DNA of 64,000 bases from Streptomyces sp. CNH099 (lineage in GTDB: Bacteria; Actinomycetota; Actinomycetes; Streptomycetales; Streptomycetaceae): positions 1 to 64,000 of the forward strand of contig AZWL01000025.1 of assembly GCA_000514715.1 (NCBI GenBank). The letters are read 5' to 3'. Position 1 is the stretch's first letter; each line of letters opens with the position of its first letter. Below are positions 16,835 through 25,388 of the stretch, one piece after another. Position numbers and translations under genes: made by a program. Below the pieces are notes generated by a model. The model saw only the letters and a program-made list of their open reading frames with translations. It was not told where the DNA came from and ran no database searches.

Positions 16835-16870
16835 CCCGGGCCGGCCGCCGCCCGGCAGGCCCTCGCCGGC

Positions 16871-18328
16871 TCAGGCCTTCGCCGGCTCCGGCGCGGCGTC
16901 GGGCGGGCGGGGCAGGGCTATGAGCATCAGGGCGGCGCAGCCCAGCAGGATCCCGACCCCGGTCTGGAACGCCAGCGAGTACCCCGAGGCCAGCACCTCC
17001 GGATCGGAGCCGGCGCCGATGCGGGTGGCGGCGACGGTGGACAGCACCGCGAGGCCCAGCGAACCGCCCATCGTCCGCGACGTGTTCATCACCCCGGACA
17101 CCACGCCCGCGTCGTCCGCGGGTGCGCCCGAGGTCGCCAGGTGGGCCAGCGGCGTGATCATGAAGCCCACCCCGGCCATCATCAGGATTCCGGGGCCGAC
17201 GATGTCGGTGACGTACTCCCCGCCGGCGCCGGCCGTGCTCTGCCAGAGATAGCCGGCCGCCGCCATCAGCACGCCGGTGACCGCCAGCGCCTTCGCGCCC
17301 GTACGGGCCAGCAGCCGCGGCGCCAGCTTCGAGGCCGCGACGATCGTCAGCGAGTGCGGCACGAAGCCGAGGCCGGCCTCGATGGGCGTGTAGCCGAGGA
17401 CGTTCTGCATGTAGAGCGAGAGGAAGTACCAGGACGAGAACATCGCCGCACCGGTGACGAACATCGCCGTGTTGGCCGCCGACACCGCGCGCAGCCGGAA
17501 CAGCCCCAGCGGCACCAGCGGCGCCTGCGTCCGCCCCTCCACCACCAGGAACACGGCGACCAGCGCAAGCCCGCCGGCCAGCGGCAGCAGCGCCGCGGCC
17601 GACGTCCAGCCGTGGCTCTCCGTCTGCACGATGCCGTACGACACGGCGCCGATCCCGGCGGTGACCAGGACCGCACCCGGTATGTCGAGCCGCCGCCGCT
17701 GCCCGCCCCGGCTCTCCGTCAGCCACAGCGCCGCGCAGGTGAGGACGACGGCGCCGATCGGCACGTTGATCAGCAGCACCCAGCGCCACGACAGCGCGTC
17801 CGTCAGCACCCCGCCGATCAGCGCGCCGGCCGCCCCGCCGCCCGCGCCGACCGCCGCCCACGTTCCGATCGCGCGCACCCGCGCGGGGCCCTCGGGCACC
17901 GAGGAGGTGAGCAGCGTCAGCGTCGAGGGCGCCAGCACCGCGGCGCCGACGCCCTGCGCCGCCCGCGCGGCGAGCAGCTGCCAGGGCTGCTGCGCCAGGC
18001 CGCCGGCGAGGCTGGCGACGGTGAACAGGGCGAGGCCGACGAGGAAGACGCGCTTGCGGCCGAAGAGGTCCCCGGCCCGGCCGCCGAGCAGCATGAGCCC
18101 GGCGAAGGCCAGCGTGTACAGGTTCACCACCCACTGCAGGCCCGACGCGCTCATCCCCAGGTCGGCGCGCATCGACGGCAGCGCGACGTTGACGACGGAG
18201 ACGTCGAGCACGACGAGGAACTGGCCCGCGCACGCCGTGAGCACGATGACCCACAGCGGCGCGGCGGCGCGGCTCTCGGCGGCGGTCGGCAGCCGGGTGC
18301 CGGGTGGGGACTGGGGCATGCCGTCCAT
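16871..18328 (-). CDS. MFS multidrug transporter (DHA2/EmrB-QacA type)
   Basis: Proton-driven efflux pump of about 485 aa with 14 predicted helices. Typical DHA2 signatures are present: VVLDVSVVNVALPSM in TM1, GGRAGDLFGRKRVF in loop 2-3 (motif A), the antiporter motif in TM5 (GAAGALIGGVLTDALSWRW) and the TM7-8 region. Substrates cannot be predicted. The start is ATG 18328 or ATG 18319; neither has a strong SD. It is divergent from the methyltransferase at 18483 with 154 nt between and no adjacent regulator. Confidence 0.88.
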   Translation of the reverse strand: MDGMPQSPPGTRLPTAAESRAAAPLWVIVLTACAGQFLVVLDVSVVNVALPSMRADLGMSASGLQWVVNLYTLAFAGLMLLGGRAGDLFGRKRVFLVGLALFTVASLAGGLAQQPWQLLAARAAQGVGAAVLAPSTLTLLTSSVPEGPARVRAIGTWAAVGAGGGAAGALIGGVLTDALSWRWVLLINVPIGAVVLTCAALWLTESRGGQRRRLDIPGAVLVTAGIGAVSYGIVQTESHGWTSAAALLPLAGGLALVAVFLVVEGRTQAPLVPLGLFRLRAVSAANTAMFVTGAAMFSSWYFLSLYMQNVLGYTPIEAGLGFVPHSLTIVAASKLAPRLLARTGAKALAVTGVLMAAAGYLWQSTAGAGGEYVTDIVGPGILMMAGVGFMITPLAHLATSGAPADDAGVVSGVMNTSRTMGGSLGLAVLSTVAATRIGAGSDPEVLASGYSLAFQTGVGILLGCAALMLIALPRPPDAAPEPAKA

Positions 18329-18482
18329 CGTCGCACCGGCAGGTGACAAGGTGCACGAGGATATCGGTGTAGGGGCCATCCGACCTCGGTCGTACGCCCA
18401 TGGGGCAGGATCGGTCGGGTACCCGGACGCCGGCGGCGCCGCTCCGGCCACCACGCCCACCGACCGACGAAAGGCACCGCCG

Positions 18483-19217
18483 ATGGAACCGGAACGCCAG
18501 CGGCAGCGGGAGAGCGGGCCCGGCCCCGGGCGGGCCCGGGACGCCGGGCCGGGCCCCGGCCCCGACGTCGTCGCCGCCTTCGAGGCCGCGCAGGGCTTCA
18601 TGCCCCGCGACGAGGGCCTGGCCCTGTACGCCGCCGCGGCCGGGGCCGCCGGCCTCGGGCTCCCCCTGCTGGAGGTCGGCACGTACTGCGGCCGGTCCAC
18701 GATCCTGCTCGCCGCCGCCGCCCGTGCGGCCACCGCCGCCGCCCGCGGGGCGGCCCGCCCCGGCGTCGTCGCCGTCACCGTCGACCACCACCGCGGCAGC
18801 GAGGAGCAGCAGCCCGGCTGGGAGTACCACGACCCCGCGCTCGTGGACCCCGCGACGGGGCTGACGGACACCCTGCCGGCGTTCCGCCGCACCCTGCACG
18901 CGGCCGGTCTGGAGGACCACGTCGTCGCCGTCGTCGGCCGCTCGCCGCAGGTGGCCGCGCTGTGGAACCGGCCGCTCGGGCTGGTCTTCGTCGACGGCGG
19001 CCACACCGACGAGCACGCAGCCGCCGACTACGAGGGCTGGGCCCCGCACCTGGCGCCGGGCGGCCTGCTGGCCGTGCACGACGTCTTCCCCGACCCGGCG
19101 GACGGCGGGCAGGCACCGTACCGGATCTACCGGCGGGCGCTGGCCTCGGGCGCCTTCACGGAGGCCGCCGCGACCGGGAGCCTGCGGGTCCTGCGCCGTA
19201 CCGGCGCGGGAATCTGA
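18483..19217 (+). CDS. Class I SAM-dependent methyltransferase
   Basis: Predicted methyltransferase, 244 aa, of the FkbM/Methyltransf_24-like type. A disordered Gly/Pro N terminus (about 1-28) precedes the fold. Motif I is LEVGTYCGRST (about 62-72). The acidic post-II region is VTVDHHRGSEEQQPGWEYHD, and LVFVDGGHTDEHAAADYEGW plus LAVHDVFPDP are the late conserved blocks typical of this group. ATG 18483 follows GAAAGG at about 9 nt. Relatives are found across Streptomyces; the substrate is unknown. It is probably a single gene, because the next gene appears to have its own leaderless promoter. Confidence 0.8.
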   Translation: MEPERQRQRESGPGPGRARDAGPGPGPDVVAAFEAAQGFMPRDEGLALYAAAAGAAGLGLPLLEVGTYCGRSTILLAAAARAATAAARGAARPGVVAVTVDHHRGSEEQQPGWEYHDPALVDPATGLTDTLPAFRRTLHAAGLEDHVVAVVGRSPQVAALWNRPLGLVFVDGGHTDEHAAADYEGWAPHLAPGGLLAVHDVFPDPADGGQAPYRIYRRALASGAFTEAAATGSLRVLRRTGAGI

Positions 19218-19240
19218 CCCTCCGACGCTTCTGCTACGGT
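19213..19240 (+). promoter_or_regulatory. Promoter candidate for a leaderless amidase mRNA
   Basis: TACGGT (19235-19240) is a TANNNT -10 hexamer placed so that transcription would start at about the GTG at 19248. TCTGAC (19213-19218) overlaps the upstream stop codon and could be a weak -35. There is no SD before the GTG, consistent with a leaderless message. Confidence 0.4.
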
Positions 19241-19247
19241 CGCACGG

Positions 19248-20147
19248 GTGTCCAGCCAGAACAGGCGTCCGCTCCGCACCTCCCTCCTGCTCGCGCCCGT
19301 GGCGCCGCTGGCTGTCGCCGGGGTGCTGGTATGGCAGTCGGCGGCCGGCGACGGCTCCGCGGAGAACGCGTCGAACGGGCGGGAACCCGGCCGGGCCCCG
19401 TCGGCGTCCTCCTCCCCGAGCCGCCCCGCCGACGCGGATCCCGCGCAGTCGAAGGATCCGGAGGTGGGCGAGAAGCCGCTGGCCGGAAAGGTGATCGTGC
19501 TGGACCCCGGGCACAACCCGAACAACCGCGACCACGTGGCCGAGATCAACCGCCAGGTCGACATCGGCACCGTGCGCAAGGCGTGCGACACCACCGGCAC
19601 GGCCACCGACGCCGGCTACGCCGAGGCGGACTTCACCCTCGACGTCGCCCGCCGTGCCCGTGCACTGCTGCGCGCGCAGGGTGCGGAGGTACGGCTGACG
19701 CACGACGGCGCCCGCCCCTACGGGCCGTGCATCGACGAGCGCGCCGAGGCCGGCAACCGGGCCGGGGCCGACGCCGCCGTCTCCATCCACGCCGACGGGA
19801 GCGGTCCCGGCGCCCGCGGGTTCCACGTGATCCTGCCGGGCCGGGTGCACGCGGGGAAGGCGGACACCACCGCCATCGTGAAGCCGTCGCGGAAGCTGGG
19901 CGAGGAGTTGAAGTCGCACTTCGCGAAGAGAACCGGAAGCAAGCCCTCCAACTACCTGGGCAACGGCACAGGCTTCACGGTGCGCACCGATCTGGGCGGG
20001 CTGAACCTCTCGACTGTGCCCAAAGTCTTCATCGAATGCGGCAACATGCGGGACGCTAAGGACGCCGGCCTGCTGACGGACGCCGCATGGCGGCAGCGGG
20101 CGGCGCACGGAATCACGAACGGCATCGGGGCTTTCCTGACAGGGTAG
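19248..20147 (+). CDS. N-acetylmuramoyl-L-alanine amidase (Amidase_3)
   Basis: Zinc amidase, 299 aa, cleaving the lactyl-amide bond between MurNAc and the stem peptide. The N terminus has one hydrophobic segment (about 10-32, signal peptide or anchor) and a Ser/Pro/Ala linker to about 75. The catalytic domain shows zinc ligands His89 (VLDPGHNP), Glu126 (YAEADFTLD) and His181 (SIHADG), and catalytic Glu in VFIECGNM. GTG 19248 directly follows a TANNNT -10 without an SD. A role in cell separation or sporulation-linked wall remodelling is likely. A Cys pair (CDTTG, CIDER) may form a disulfide. Confidence 0.9.
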   Translation: MSSQNRRPLRTSLLLAPVAPLAVAGVLVWQSAAGDGSAENASNGREPGRAPSASSSPSRPADADPAQSKDPEVGEKPLAGKVIVLDPGHNPNNRDHVAEINRQVDIGTVRKACDTTGTATDAGYAEADFTLDVARRARALLRAQGAEVRLTHDGARPYGPCIDERAEAGNRAGADAAVSIHADGSGPGARGFHVILPGRVHAGKADTTAIVKPSRKLGEELKSHFAKRTGSKPSNYLGNGTGFTVRTDLGGLNLSTVPKVFIECGNMRDAKDAGLLTDAAWRQRAAHGITNGIGAFLTG

Positions 20148-20321
20148 GCCGCAGGCCGTCGACAGACCGGGAAAGGCACCGGGGGAACAAGGGGGACTCG
20201 TGGCCAGGGGGCCCGATGTGGCCGATCAGCCGACCCGTACGATGGGGCGGCATTTCGCGCTCAGCAGCGCAAGCGGCTGCACCAGCAACAGCGACAACGA
20301 CCTAAACGTAAAGGACATTTC

Positions 20322-21260
20322 GTGAACATCCGCTCACTCACTCGGGGCGACGGCGTAGTGATCGGAGCAGCGCTGCTGCTGATTATCGCCTCGTTCCTCG
20401 ACAGCATCTCGGTGGACTGCGGCGGGGGCAGCTGCGGGGGCGACATCCCCAGCAGCTGGGACGCCGACCAGTTCCCGCTGCTGCCCGCGGTCTTCCTGTC
20501 CGGCATCTTCGCCGCCGCGCTCATCGTCCTCGGCCGGATGAAGACCGGCGACCGCGAGTTCGGCGGGCTCAGGCTGGACCAGTGGGGGACCGCGCTGTCG
20601 GTCGCCGCGGCCTTCAGCTCGCTCTTCGCCCTCTTCGGCGGTCCGCGCAACATCTTCAAGGACGTCGTCGGCGAGCTCGGCGGTGGCATCGACATCGGCA
20701 TCGGCATCGGCCTGATCCTGGCGTTCATCGCGAACCTCGCGATGGCCGCGGGCGCGGTCCTCGGCCACACCGTCCCCGCACTCAAGGCGAACCTGCTGTC
20801 CAGCGGCGGCGCCCCGCAGCCCGCCGGCCCGTACGGCGGCCAGCCCCAGCCCGGCTACGGCTACCCCGGCGCCGGCCAGCCCGGCCCCGGCGGCCCGCAG
20901 CCCGGCGGCCCGCAGGGCGGGGCCCCGTTCGGCGGCCAGCAGCAGCCGTACGGCGGGCAGCCCGGCCCGGGCGCCCCGCAGCCCGGCGGCCCGCAGGGCG
21001 GCGCCGCCCCGGCCGGCGCCCGGCCGCAGCAGGCGCAGGCCGCGCCGCCGGCCGGCGGGTCGTTCGCGCCGTTCTGGTTCGCGGTGCCGGCGGCCCGGCC
21101 GCTGTTCGCCGAGGACGGCTCCTCGGCGCAGATCGCCGAGCTGACCCCGGGCATCTGGTACCTGGCGGTGGACCAGCGCGGTGCCGCGCTGGTCGCGCAG
21201 ACCCAGGACGGCCGCCGCGGCGTCCTGCAGGACACGACCGGCATCCAGCGCGGCGCCTGA
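20322..21260 (+). CDS. DUF5336-type membrane protein with Gly/Pro/Gln-rich tail
   Basis: 312-aa protein. Residues about 10-165 hold four membrane segments typical of the actinobacterial DUF5336 group (GVVIGAALLLIIASFLD; FPLLPAVFLSGIFAAALIVL; GTALSVAAAFSSLFALFGG; GIGIGLILAFIANLAMAAG). An extracellular loop has a CGGGSC pair. A Pro/Gly/Gln-rich linker (about 165-250) contains a nearly perfect internal repeat (GQPGPG-PQPGGPQGGA twice). A small C-terminal domain (FWFAVPAARPLFAEDG...GIWYLAVDQRG) follows. GTG 20322 has AAAGGA 6 nt upstream. No function is known. A strong terminator follows. Confidence 0.75.
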   Translation: MNIRSLTRGDGVVIGAALLLIIASFLDSISVDCGGGSCGGDIPSSWDADQFPLLPAVFLSGIFAAALIVLGRMKTGDREFGGLRLDQWGTALSVAAAFSSLFALFGGPRNIFKDVVGELGGGIDIGIGIGLILAFIANLAMAAGAVLGHTVPALKANLLSSGGAPQPAGPYGGQPQPGYGYPGAGQPGPGGPQPGGPQGGAPFGGQQQPYGGQPGPGAPQPGGPQGGAAPAGARPQQAQAAPPAGGSFAPFWFAVPAARPLFAEDGSSAQIAELTPGIWYLAVDQRGAALVAQTQDGRRGVLQDTTGIQRGA

Positions 21261-21287
21261 CGGGCCGCCCGCAGCCGTACGTCCCCC

Positions 21288-21324
21288 GGCGGCCCCCGCC
21301 CGTCACGCACGGGCGGGGGCCGCC
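21288..21324. terminator. Bidirectional terminator
   Basis: A 16-bp perfect GC stem (21288-21303 with 21309-21324) and 5-nt loop lie between the convergent DUF5336 gene and the mycothiol-enzyme gene. Confidence 0.8.
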
Positions 21325-21377
21325 GCATGTCCGCTCCGCCCGCGGCCCGCCGCACGTCCGGCCGCGGTCCGCGCGCG

Positions 21378-22172
21378 TCAGCTCCAGGCCGTCGCCGCCA
21401 GCCAGCGGTCCAGCAACGCGGCGTCCCCCAGCACCTCCACCCGGTCGCTGTCCGGCGGCAGCCGCCGGTGGAACACCAGCAGCACGTCCGCCAGCGGCCC
21501 GCGCAGCGCCACCGCGGCCTTCTCGTGTGCCCGGCGCCAGGTGAACCCCTCCGCCCCCAGCGCGACCAGCCACTCGGCGCCGGCCTCCGGCGGCGTGTCG
21601 GTGGCGTGCAGATGGATGCCGGAGCCGGCGACGTCCGGGGCGCGCAGCGCGGCCAGGTCCGCGTCGCCGCCGCGCTGCGCGAACTCAAGGATCTCCAGCC
21701 ACTCGTCGACCGTGTCCGCGGCCACGTCCGCCGCGACGGCGAACTCCACGCCCGCCGCCCCGTCGGCGTCCGCCCGGTGCACGACCGTCTCGTGCACCAT
21801 CCGCCGCGCCCAGAACGCCGCCCGCTGCTCCTCCGCCCACGTCCACACCCCGGCGTCCGGCCCCGCCGCGCGCAGTTCCGCGGCGAGCAGCCGCGCGCCC
21901 TCCGCCAGCCAGCCGTCGAGCGCGGCGGGGGTACGCGGCCCGGGGCCGGCGAAGCCGGGCACCTCCTCGTCGGGGATCTCCTCCGCGGCGCGGGTACGGA
22001 CGAGTTCGGCCGCCCACCGGTGCGCGCCGCCGACGTGCACGGCCAGTTCGCCGAGGTCCCAGTCGGGGCAGGTGGGCACCCGGGTCCCCGGGTCGGCGCC
22101 GCGTACGGTGCGGCGCAGCAGGTCGGTCTGCGTGCCGAGTTCGGCGCAGTAGCGGTCGTACGCAAGTCTCAT
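21378..22172 (-). CDS. Maleylpyruvate isomerase-family mycothiol-dependent enzyme
   Basis: DinB-fold protein, 264 aa, of the mycothiol-dependent maleylpyruvate isomerase family. The N-terminal DinB/MDMPI domain shows CPDWDLGELAVHVGGAHRW and the metal triad region MVHETVVHRADADGA. The C-terminal MDMPI_C-like domain ends with VLLVFHRRLPPDSDRVEVLGD. Such proteins are thiol transferases acting in detoxification or aromatic degradation; the actual substrate is unknown. ATG 22172 was chosen (MRLAYDRYCAELG); the upstream extension has no similarity or SD. It is read in the same direction as the KstR-like gene upstream (102 nt gap). Confidence 0.82.
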   Translation of the reverse strand: MRLAYDRYCAELGTQTDLLRRTVRGADPGTRVPTCPDWDLGELAVHVGGAHRWAAELVRTRAAEEIPDEEVPGFAGPGPRTPAALDGWLAEGARLLAAELRAAGPDAGVWTWAEEQRAAFWARRMVHETVVHRADADGAAGVEFAVAADVAADTVDEWLEILEFAQRGGDADLAALRAPDVAGSGIHLHATDTPPEAGAEWLVALGAEGFTWRRAHEKAAVALRGPLADVLLVFHRRLPPDSDRVEVLGDAALLDRWLAATAWS

Positions 22173-22274
22173 GCCGGCGCACTCTACGGGCCCGCCGCCG
22201 CCGGGCGCCGCCCGCTTTCCGCGCCGTGCACCCACCGCCGCCCGCGCCCCGGGGGCGGCCCGCCGCGACCGTGT

Positions 22275-22946
22275 CTAGCGGGACTTCGGCTCCGGCTTCG
22301 GCGTCCGGTCCGGGGCCGCGTCGACCAGCCGGCAGACCGTCTCGATGTCGATCCGCACCTGCGCGATCGACGCCCGCCCCGACAGCCAGGTCATCAGCGC
22401 CGAGTGCCACGTGTGCTCGATCACCCGCACCACCGACAGCTGCTCCGGCGTCGGCCGGCTCCCGGCGCCCATCGCGTCCAAAATGATCGCCGTGGTCAGC
22501 CGGGAGGCGACGTCGACCTCCGGGCTCACCGACCGGTCGGCGAAGCTCAGCGCGCGCACCATCGCGTCCGCGAGCAGCGGCTCGCGCTGCAGCGCGCGGA
22601 AGGCGCGCATCAGGGTCTGCGCGACCCGGGCGCCCGGGTCCGCCGCCGTCGGCGGGCGCTTGCGGAGCGTCTCGTGCAGCTGCCGCAGCTGGTCCTGCAG
22701 GGTGGCGACGAGCAGGTGGATCTTGGAGGGAAAGTACCGGTAGAGCGTGCCGAGCGCGACGCCGGCCCGCTCCGCGACCGCGCGCATCTGCACGGCGTCG
22801 AAGCCGCCGCGGCCGGCCAGCTCCGCGGTCGCCCGCAGGATGCCGCGGCGGCGCGCCTCCTGCCGCTCGGTGAGCTGCGCCCGGCCCGGCCCGCGGCCGG
22901 ACCCGCCCGGGACGCCCGGGACGCCGGCCCTCGATGTTGTCGTCAT
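22275..22946 (-). CDS. KstR-like TetR-family repressor
   Basis: TetR regulator, 223 aa. The HTH at about 51-73 (VQMRAVAERAGVALGTLYRY, then FPSK) and following HLLVATLQDQL closely resemble mycobacterial KstR, the repressor of cholesterol/lipid catabolism genes, from which I infer sterol- or acyl-CoA-responsive control. The first 25 residues are Gly/Pro/Arg-rich and disordered. ATG 22946 is chosen (MTTTSRAG); upstream residues are non-coding in character. A perfect KstR-consensus site (23040-23053) lies in the divergent promoter shared with the glycosyltransferase, and a weaker one lies near maoC at 15432. Confidence 0.8.
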   Translation of the reverse strand: MTTTSRAGVPGVPGGSGRGPGRAQLTERQEARRRGILRATAELAGRGGFDAVQMRAVAERAGVALGTLYRYFPSKIHLLVATLQDQLRQLHETLRKRPPTAADPGARVAQTLMRAFRALQREPLLADAMVRALSFADRSVSPEVDVASRLTTAIILDAMGAGSRPTPEQLSVVRVIEHTWHSALMTWLSGRASIAQVRIDIETVCRLVDAAPDRTPKPEPKSR

Positions 22947-23001
22947 GTGTCCCGATCTGTGCCGTGCTTCCCCCGACGGCAGCGCCGGCGGGCAGGTCTC
23001 G

Positions 23002-23053
23002 CTACCAACCGGTAGATTCGAAGCCGCCGAACGTCTGCCTGAAACTTGTTCTA
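23002..23053. promoter_or_regulatory. KstR-consensus operator and second dyad in divergent promoter
   Basis: TGAAACTTGTTCTA (23040-23053) matches every fixed base of TNNAACNNGTTNNA. A second dyad, CTACC-AACC-GGTAG (23002-23015), lies 25 bp away. Both sit between the KstR-like gene (start 22946) and the glycosyltransferase (start 23108), suggesting autoregulation and control of the neighbour. Confidence 0.6.
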
Positions 23054-23107
23054 GATTAGCGCGAGCGGTTACGCTCCGGCGAAACTGCAGTGAGAAGGGG
23101 GCCGTAC

Positions 23108-24445
23108 GTGACCGCCGAGGTGCCACTGCGCATCGCCCTGCTCAGTTACAAGGGCAACCCCTACTGCGGCGGACAGGGCGTCTACGTCCGCCACCTCTCG
23201 CGCGAGCTGGCCCGCCTCGGCCACCGGGTCGAGGTGATCGGCGCCCAGCCCTACCCCGTGCTCGACGCCGGCGTCACCCTGACGGAGCTGCCCAGCCTCG
23301 ACCTCTACCGCCAGCCCGACCCCTTCCGCACCCCCGCCCGCGGCGAGTACCGCGACTGGGTCGACCTGGTCGAGGTCGCCACCATGTGGACCGGCGGCTT
23401 CCCGGAGCCGCTCACCTTCAGCCTCCGCGCCCGCCGCCACCTGGCCGCCCGGCGCGGCGACTTCGACGTCGTGCACGACAACCAGACCCTCGGCTACGGC
23501 CTTCTCGGCGGCGCCCGCGCCCTCGGCGCCCCGCTCGTGACCACCGTGCACCACCCGGTCACCGTCGACCGGGAACTGGAGCTGGCCGCCGCGCCCGACC
23601 GGCGGCGGCGCTACTCGGTGCGCCGCTGGTACGGGTTCACGCGCATGCAGCGCCGCGTCGCCCGCCGGCTGCCGAGCGTGCTGACCGTCTCCGGCTCGTC
23701 CCGGGCGCAGATCACCGAGCAGCTCGGCGTGCGCCCGGAGCGCGTCCACGTGGTGCCGATCGGTGCGGACACCGCGCTGTTCGCCCCCGACCCCGCGGTG
23801 CCGCGGGTGCCCGGCCGGATCGTCACCACGGCCAGCGCCGACGTGCCGCTGAAGGGGCTGGTCCACCTCGTCGAGGCGCTGGCGAAGATCCGTACGGAAC
23901 AGCCGGACGCGCACGTCGTGGTGGTCGGCAAGCGCGCCGAGGACGGGCCGGTCGCGCAGGCCGTCGAGCGCTTCGGGCTGGGCGGCGCGATCAGGTTCGT
24001 CACCGGCATCAGCGACGAGGAGTTGGTCGGCCTGCTGCGCAGCGCGCAGGTCGCCTGCGTGCCCTCGCTGTACGAGGGCTTCTCGCTGCCCGCCGCCGAG
24101 GCGATGGCCACGGGCACGCCGCTGGTCGCCACGACCGGCGGCGCGATCCCGGAGGTCGCCGGGCCCGACGGCGAGACGTCCCTGGCGGTGCCGCCGGGTG
24201 ACGCGGGCGCGCTGGCCGCCGCCCTCACCCGGCTGCTGTCCGACGCCCAGCTGCGCGACCGCCTCGGCGCGGCGGGGCGCGCGCGGGTGCTGGCCCGCTT
24301 CACCTGGGCGCAGGCGGCGAAGCTGACCGCGGAGCGCTACCGGGAGGCCATAGCGGCGCACGCCGCGGAGGCCGGCCCCCGTGCCCGGCCGCGAAGCGGC
24401 GCGACGGCGCCCCGCGTGCGCGCGGCGGGCGGTGACCGCGGATGA
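23108..24445 (+). CDS. GT4-family glycosyltransferase
   Basis: GT-B retaining glycosyltransferase, 445 aa, with a Rossmann N-terminal half (LLSYKGNPYCGGQGVYVRHLSRELARLGHRVEVIG) and the C-terminal NDP-sugar site (ASADVPLKGL, VPSLYEGFSLPAAEAMATGTPLVAT with the EX7E motif). It probably adds a hexose to a lipid or wall precursor. GTG 23108 follows GAGAAGGGGG. A methyltransferase and a cyclase-fold protein are downstream. A GT4 gene next to a methyltransferase recalls the mycobacterial Rv0225/Rv0224c pair. KstR-like control is suggested by the operator at 23040. Confidence 0.88.
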   Translation: MTAEVPLRIALLSYKGNPYCGGQGVYVRHLSRELARLGHRVEVIGAQPYPVLDAGVTLTELPSLDLYRQPDPFRTPARGEYRDWVDLVEVATMWTGGFPEPLTFSLRARRHLAARRGDFDVVHDNQTLGYGLLGGARALGAPLVTTVHHPVTVDRELELAAAPDRRRRYSVRRWYGFTRMQRRVARRLPSVLTVSGSSRAQITEQLGVRPERVHVVPIGADTALFAPDPAVPRVPGRIVTTASADVPLKGLVHLVEALAKIRTEQPDAHVVVVGKRAEDGPVAQAVERFGLGGAIRFVTGISDEELVGLLRSAQVACVPSLYEGFSLPAAEAMATGTPLVATTGGAIPEVAGPDGETSLAVPPGDAGALAAALTRLLSDAQLRDRLGAAGRARVLARFTWAQAAKLTAERYREAIAAHAAEAGPRARPRSGATAPRVRAAGGDRG

Positions 24446-24669
24446 CGGCCCGCCGGCCACCGGCCGGCCGCGCCCCGTACCGCACCGCGCCGCGTCACAG
24501 CGGCGCGCCACGTTACGGCGGCGCGCCACGTCACGGCACCCGCCCTCCGCTGCACGACCCCGACCCCCGGGCCGCCCGTGGCAACGACGCCCCGCCCGGC
24601 CGCCGCCGCACCCCCGCGCCGCCTCCCGCCCGCCGCCTCCCGCCCACCCCTCCGGAGGAGCCTTGCTGA
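24442..24669 (+). CDS. Possible coupled Pro/Arg-rich small ORF
   Basis: A 75-codon frame starts in ATGA overlap with the glycosyltransferase stop and ends 7 nt inside the methyltransferase gene. It would encode a very basic, Pro/Arg-rich peptide with hexapeptide repeats (APRHSG-APRYGG-APRHGT) produced by an 18-bp tandem DNA repeat (units at 24491, 24509, 24527). There is no domain or membrane segment. Coupling at both ends is suggestive, but a 217-nt spacer with chance reading frame is equally possible in such GC-rich DNA. Confidence 0.3.
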   Translation: MTARRPPAGRAPYRTAPRHSGAPRYGGAPRHGTRPPLHDPDPRAARGNDAPPGRRRTPAPPPARRLPPTPPEEPC

Positions 24670-25388
24670 CCGTCGACTTCACCCGCTTCCCGCTCGCACC
24701 CGGCGACCGCGTGCTCGACCTGGGCTGCGGCGCCGGGCGGCACGCCTTCGAGTGCTACCGGCGCGGCGCCCGCGTCGTCGCCCTCGACCGCGACGGCGCC
24801 GAGCTCCGCGAAGTCGCCCGCTGGTTCGCGGCGATGGCAGAGGCGCGCGAGGCGCCGGCGGGCGCCTCCGCCGCCGCCGTCGAGGGCGACGCGCTGTCGC
24901 TGCCCTTCCCCGACGACGGCTTCGACGTCGTGATCGTCTCCGAGGTGATGGAGCACATCCACGACGACAAGGGCGTGCTCGCCGAGGCCGTGCGCGTGCT
25001 GCGCCCCGGCGGCCGGATCGCGGTCACGGTCCCGCGCTACGGGCCGGAGAAGGTCTGCTGGGCGCTCTCGGACGCGTACCACGAGGTCGAGGGCGGCCAC
25101 ATCCGCATCTACAAGGCCGACGAACTGGTCGGCAGAATCCGCGAGTCGGGCCTGCGGCCGTACGGCCTCCACCACGCGCACGCGCTGCACGCGCCGTACT
25201 GGTGGATCAAGTGCGCGGTCGGCGTGGACAACGACAGGTCGCCGGCGGTGCGCGCGTACCACAAGCTGCTGGTCTGGGACATCATGAAGAAGCCGCTGGC
25301 GACCAGGCTCGCCGAGCGGCTGCTCGACCCGGTCATGGGCAAGAGCGTCGTCGTCTACGCGACCAAGCCGCACGAGGGCGGCCGGTGA
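24663..25388 (+). CDS. Class I SAM-dependent methyltransferase
   Basis: Methyltransf_11-like enzyme, 241 aa. Motif I is RVLDLGCGAGRHAFE (about 14-28), motif II VVALDRDG, and post-I VEGDALSLPFPDDGFDVVIVSEVMEHIHDD. A late aromatic-rich stretch (HAPYWWIKCAVGVDNDRSPAVRAYHKLLVWDI) suggests a hydrophobic substrate. TTG 24663 is taken as start because family members begin with the LTVDFTRFPLAPGDRVLDLGCG block and GGAGGAG (24654-24660) is immediately upstream. CTG 24666 would have better spacing but is rarer. GTGA overlap couples it to the next gene. Confidence 0.87.
   Translation: MLTVDFTRFPLAPGDRVLDLGCGAGRHAFECYRRGARVVALDRDGAELREVARWFAAMAEAREAPAGASAAAVEGDALSLPFPDDGFDVVIVSEVMEHIHDDKGVLAEAVRVLRPGGRIAVTVPRYGPEKVCWALSDAYHEVEGGHIRIYKADELVGRIRESGLRPYGLHHAHALHAPYWWIKCAVGVDNDRSPAVRAYHKLLVWDIMKKPLATRLAERLLDPVMGKSVVVYATKPHEGGR

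Noticed and set aside
16791..20108. 1105-codon minus-strand frame across MFS, methyltransferase and amidase genes
   Set aside because: Only its MFS part is coding. The remainder is a GC-bias shadow of genes on the other strand and lacks domains.
24491..24540. 18-bp repeats considered as an operator array
   Set aside because: They lie inside a coupled gene cluster rather than at a promoter; better explained as a coding or spacer expansion.
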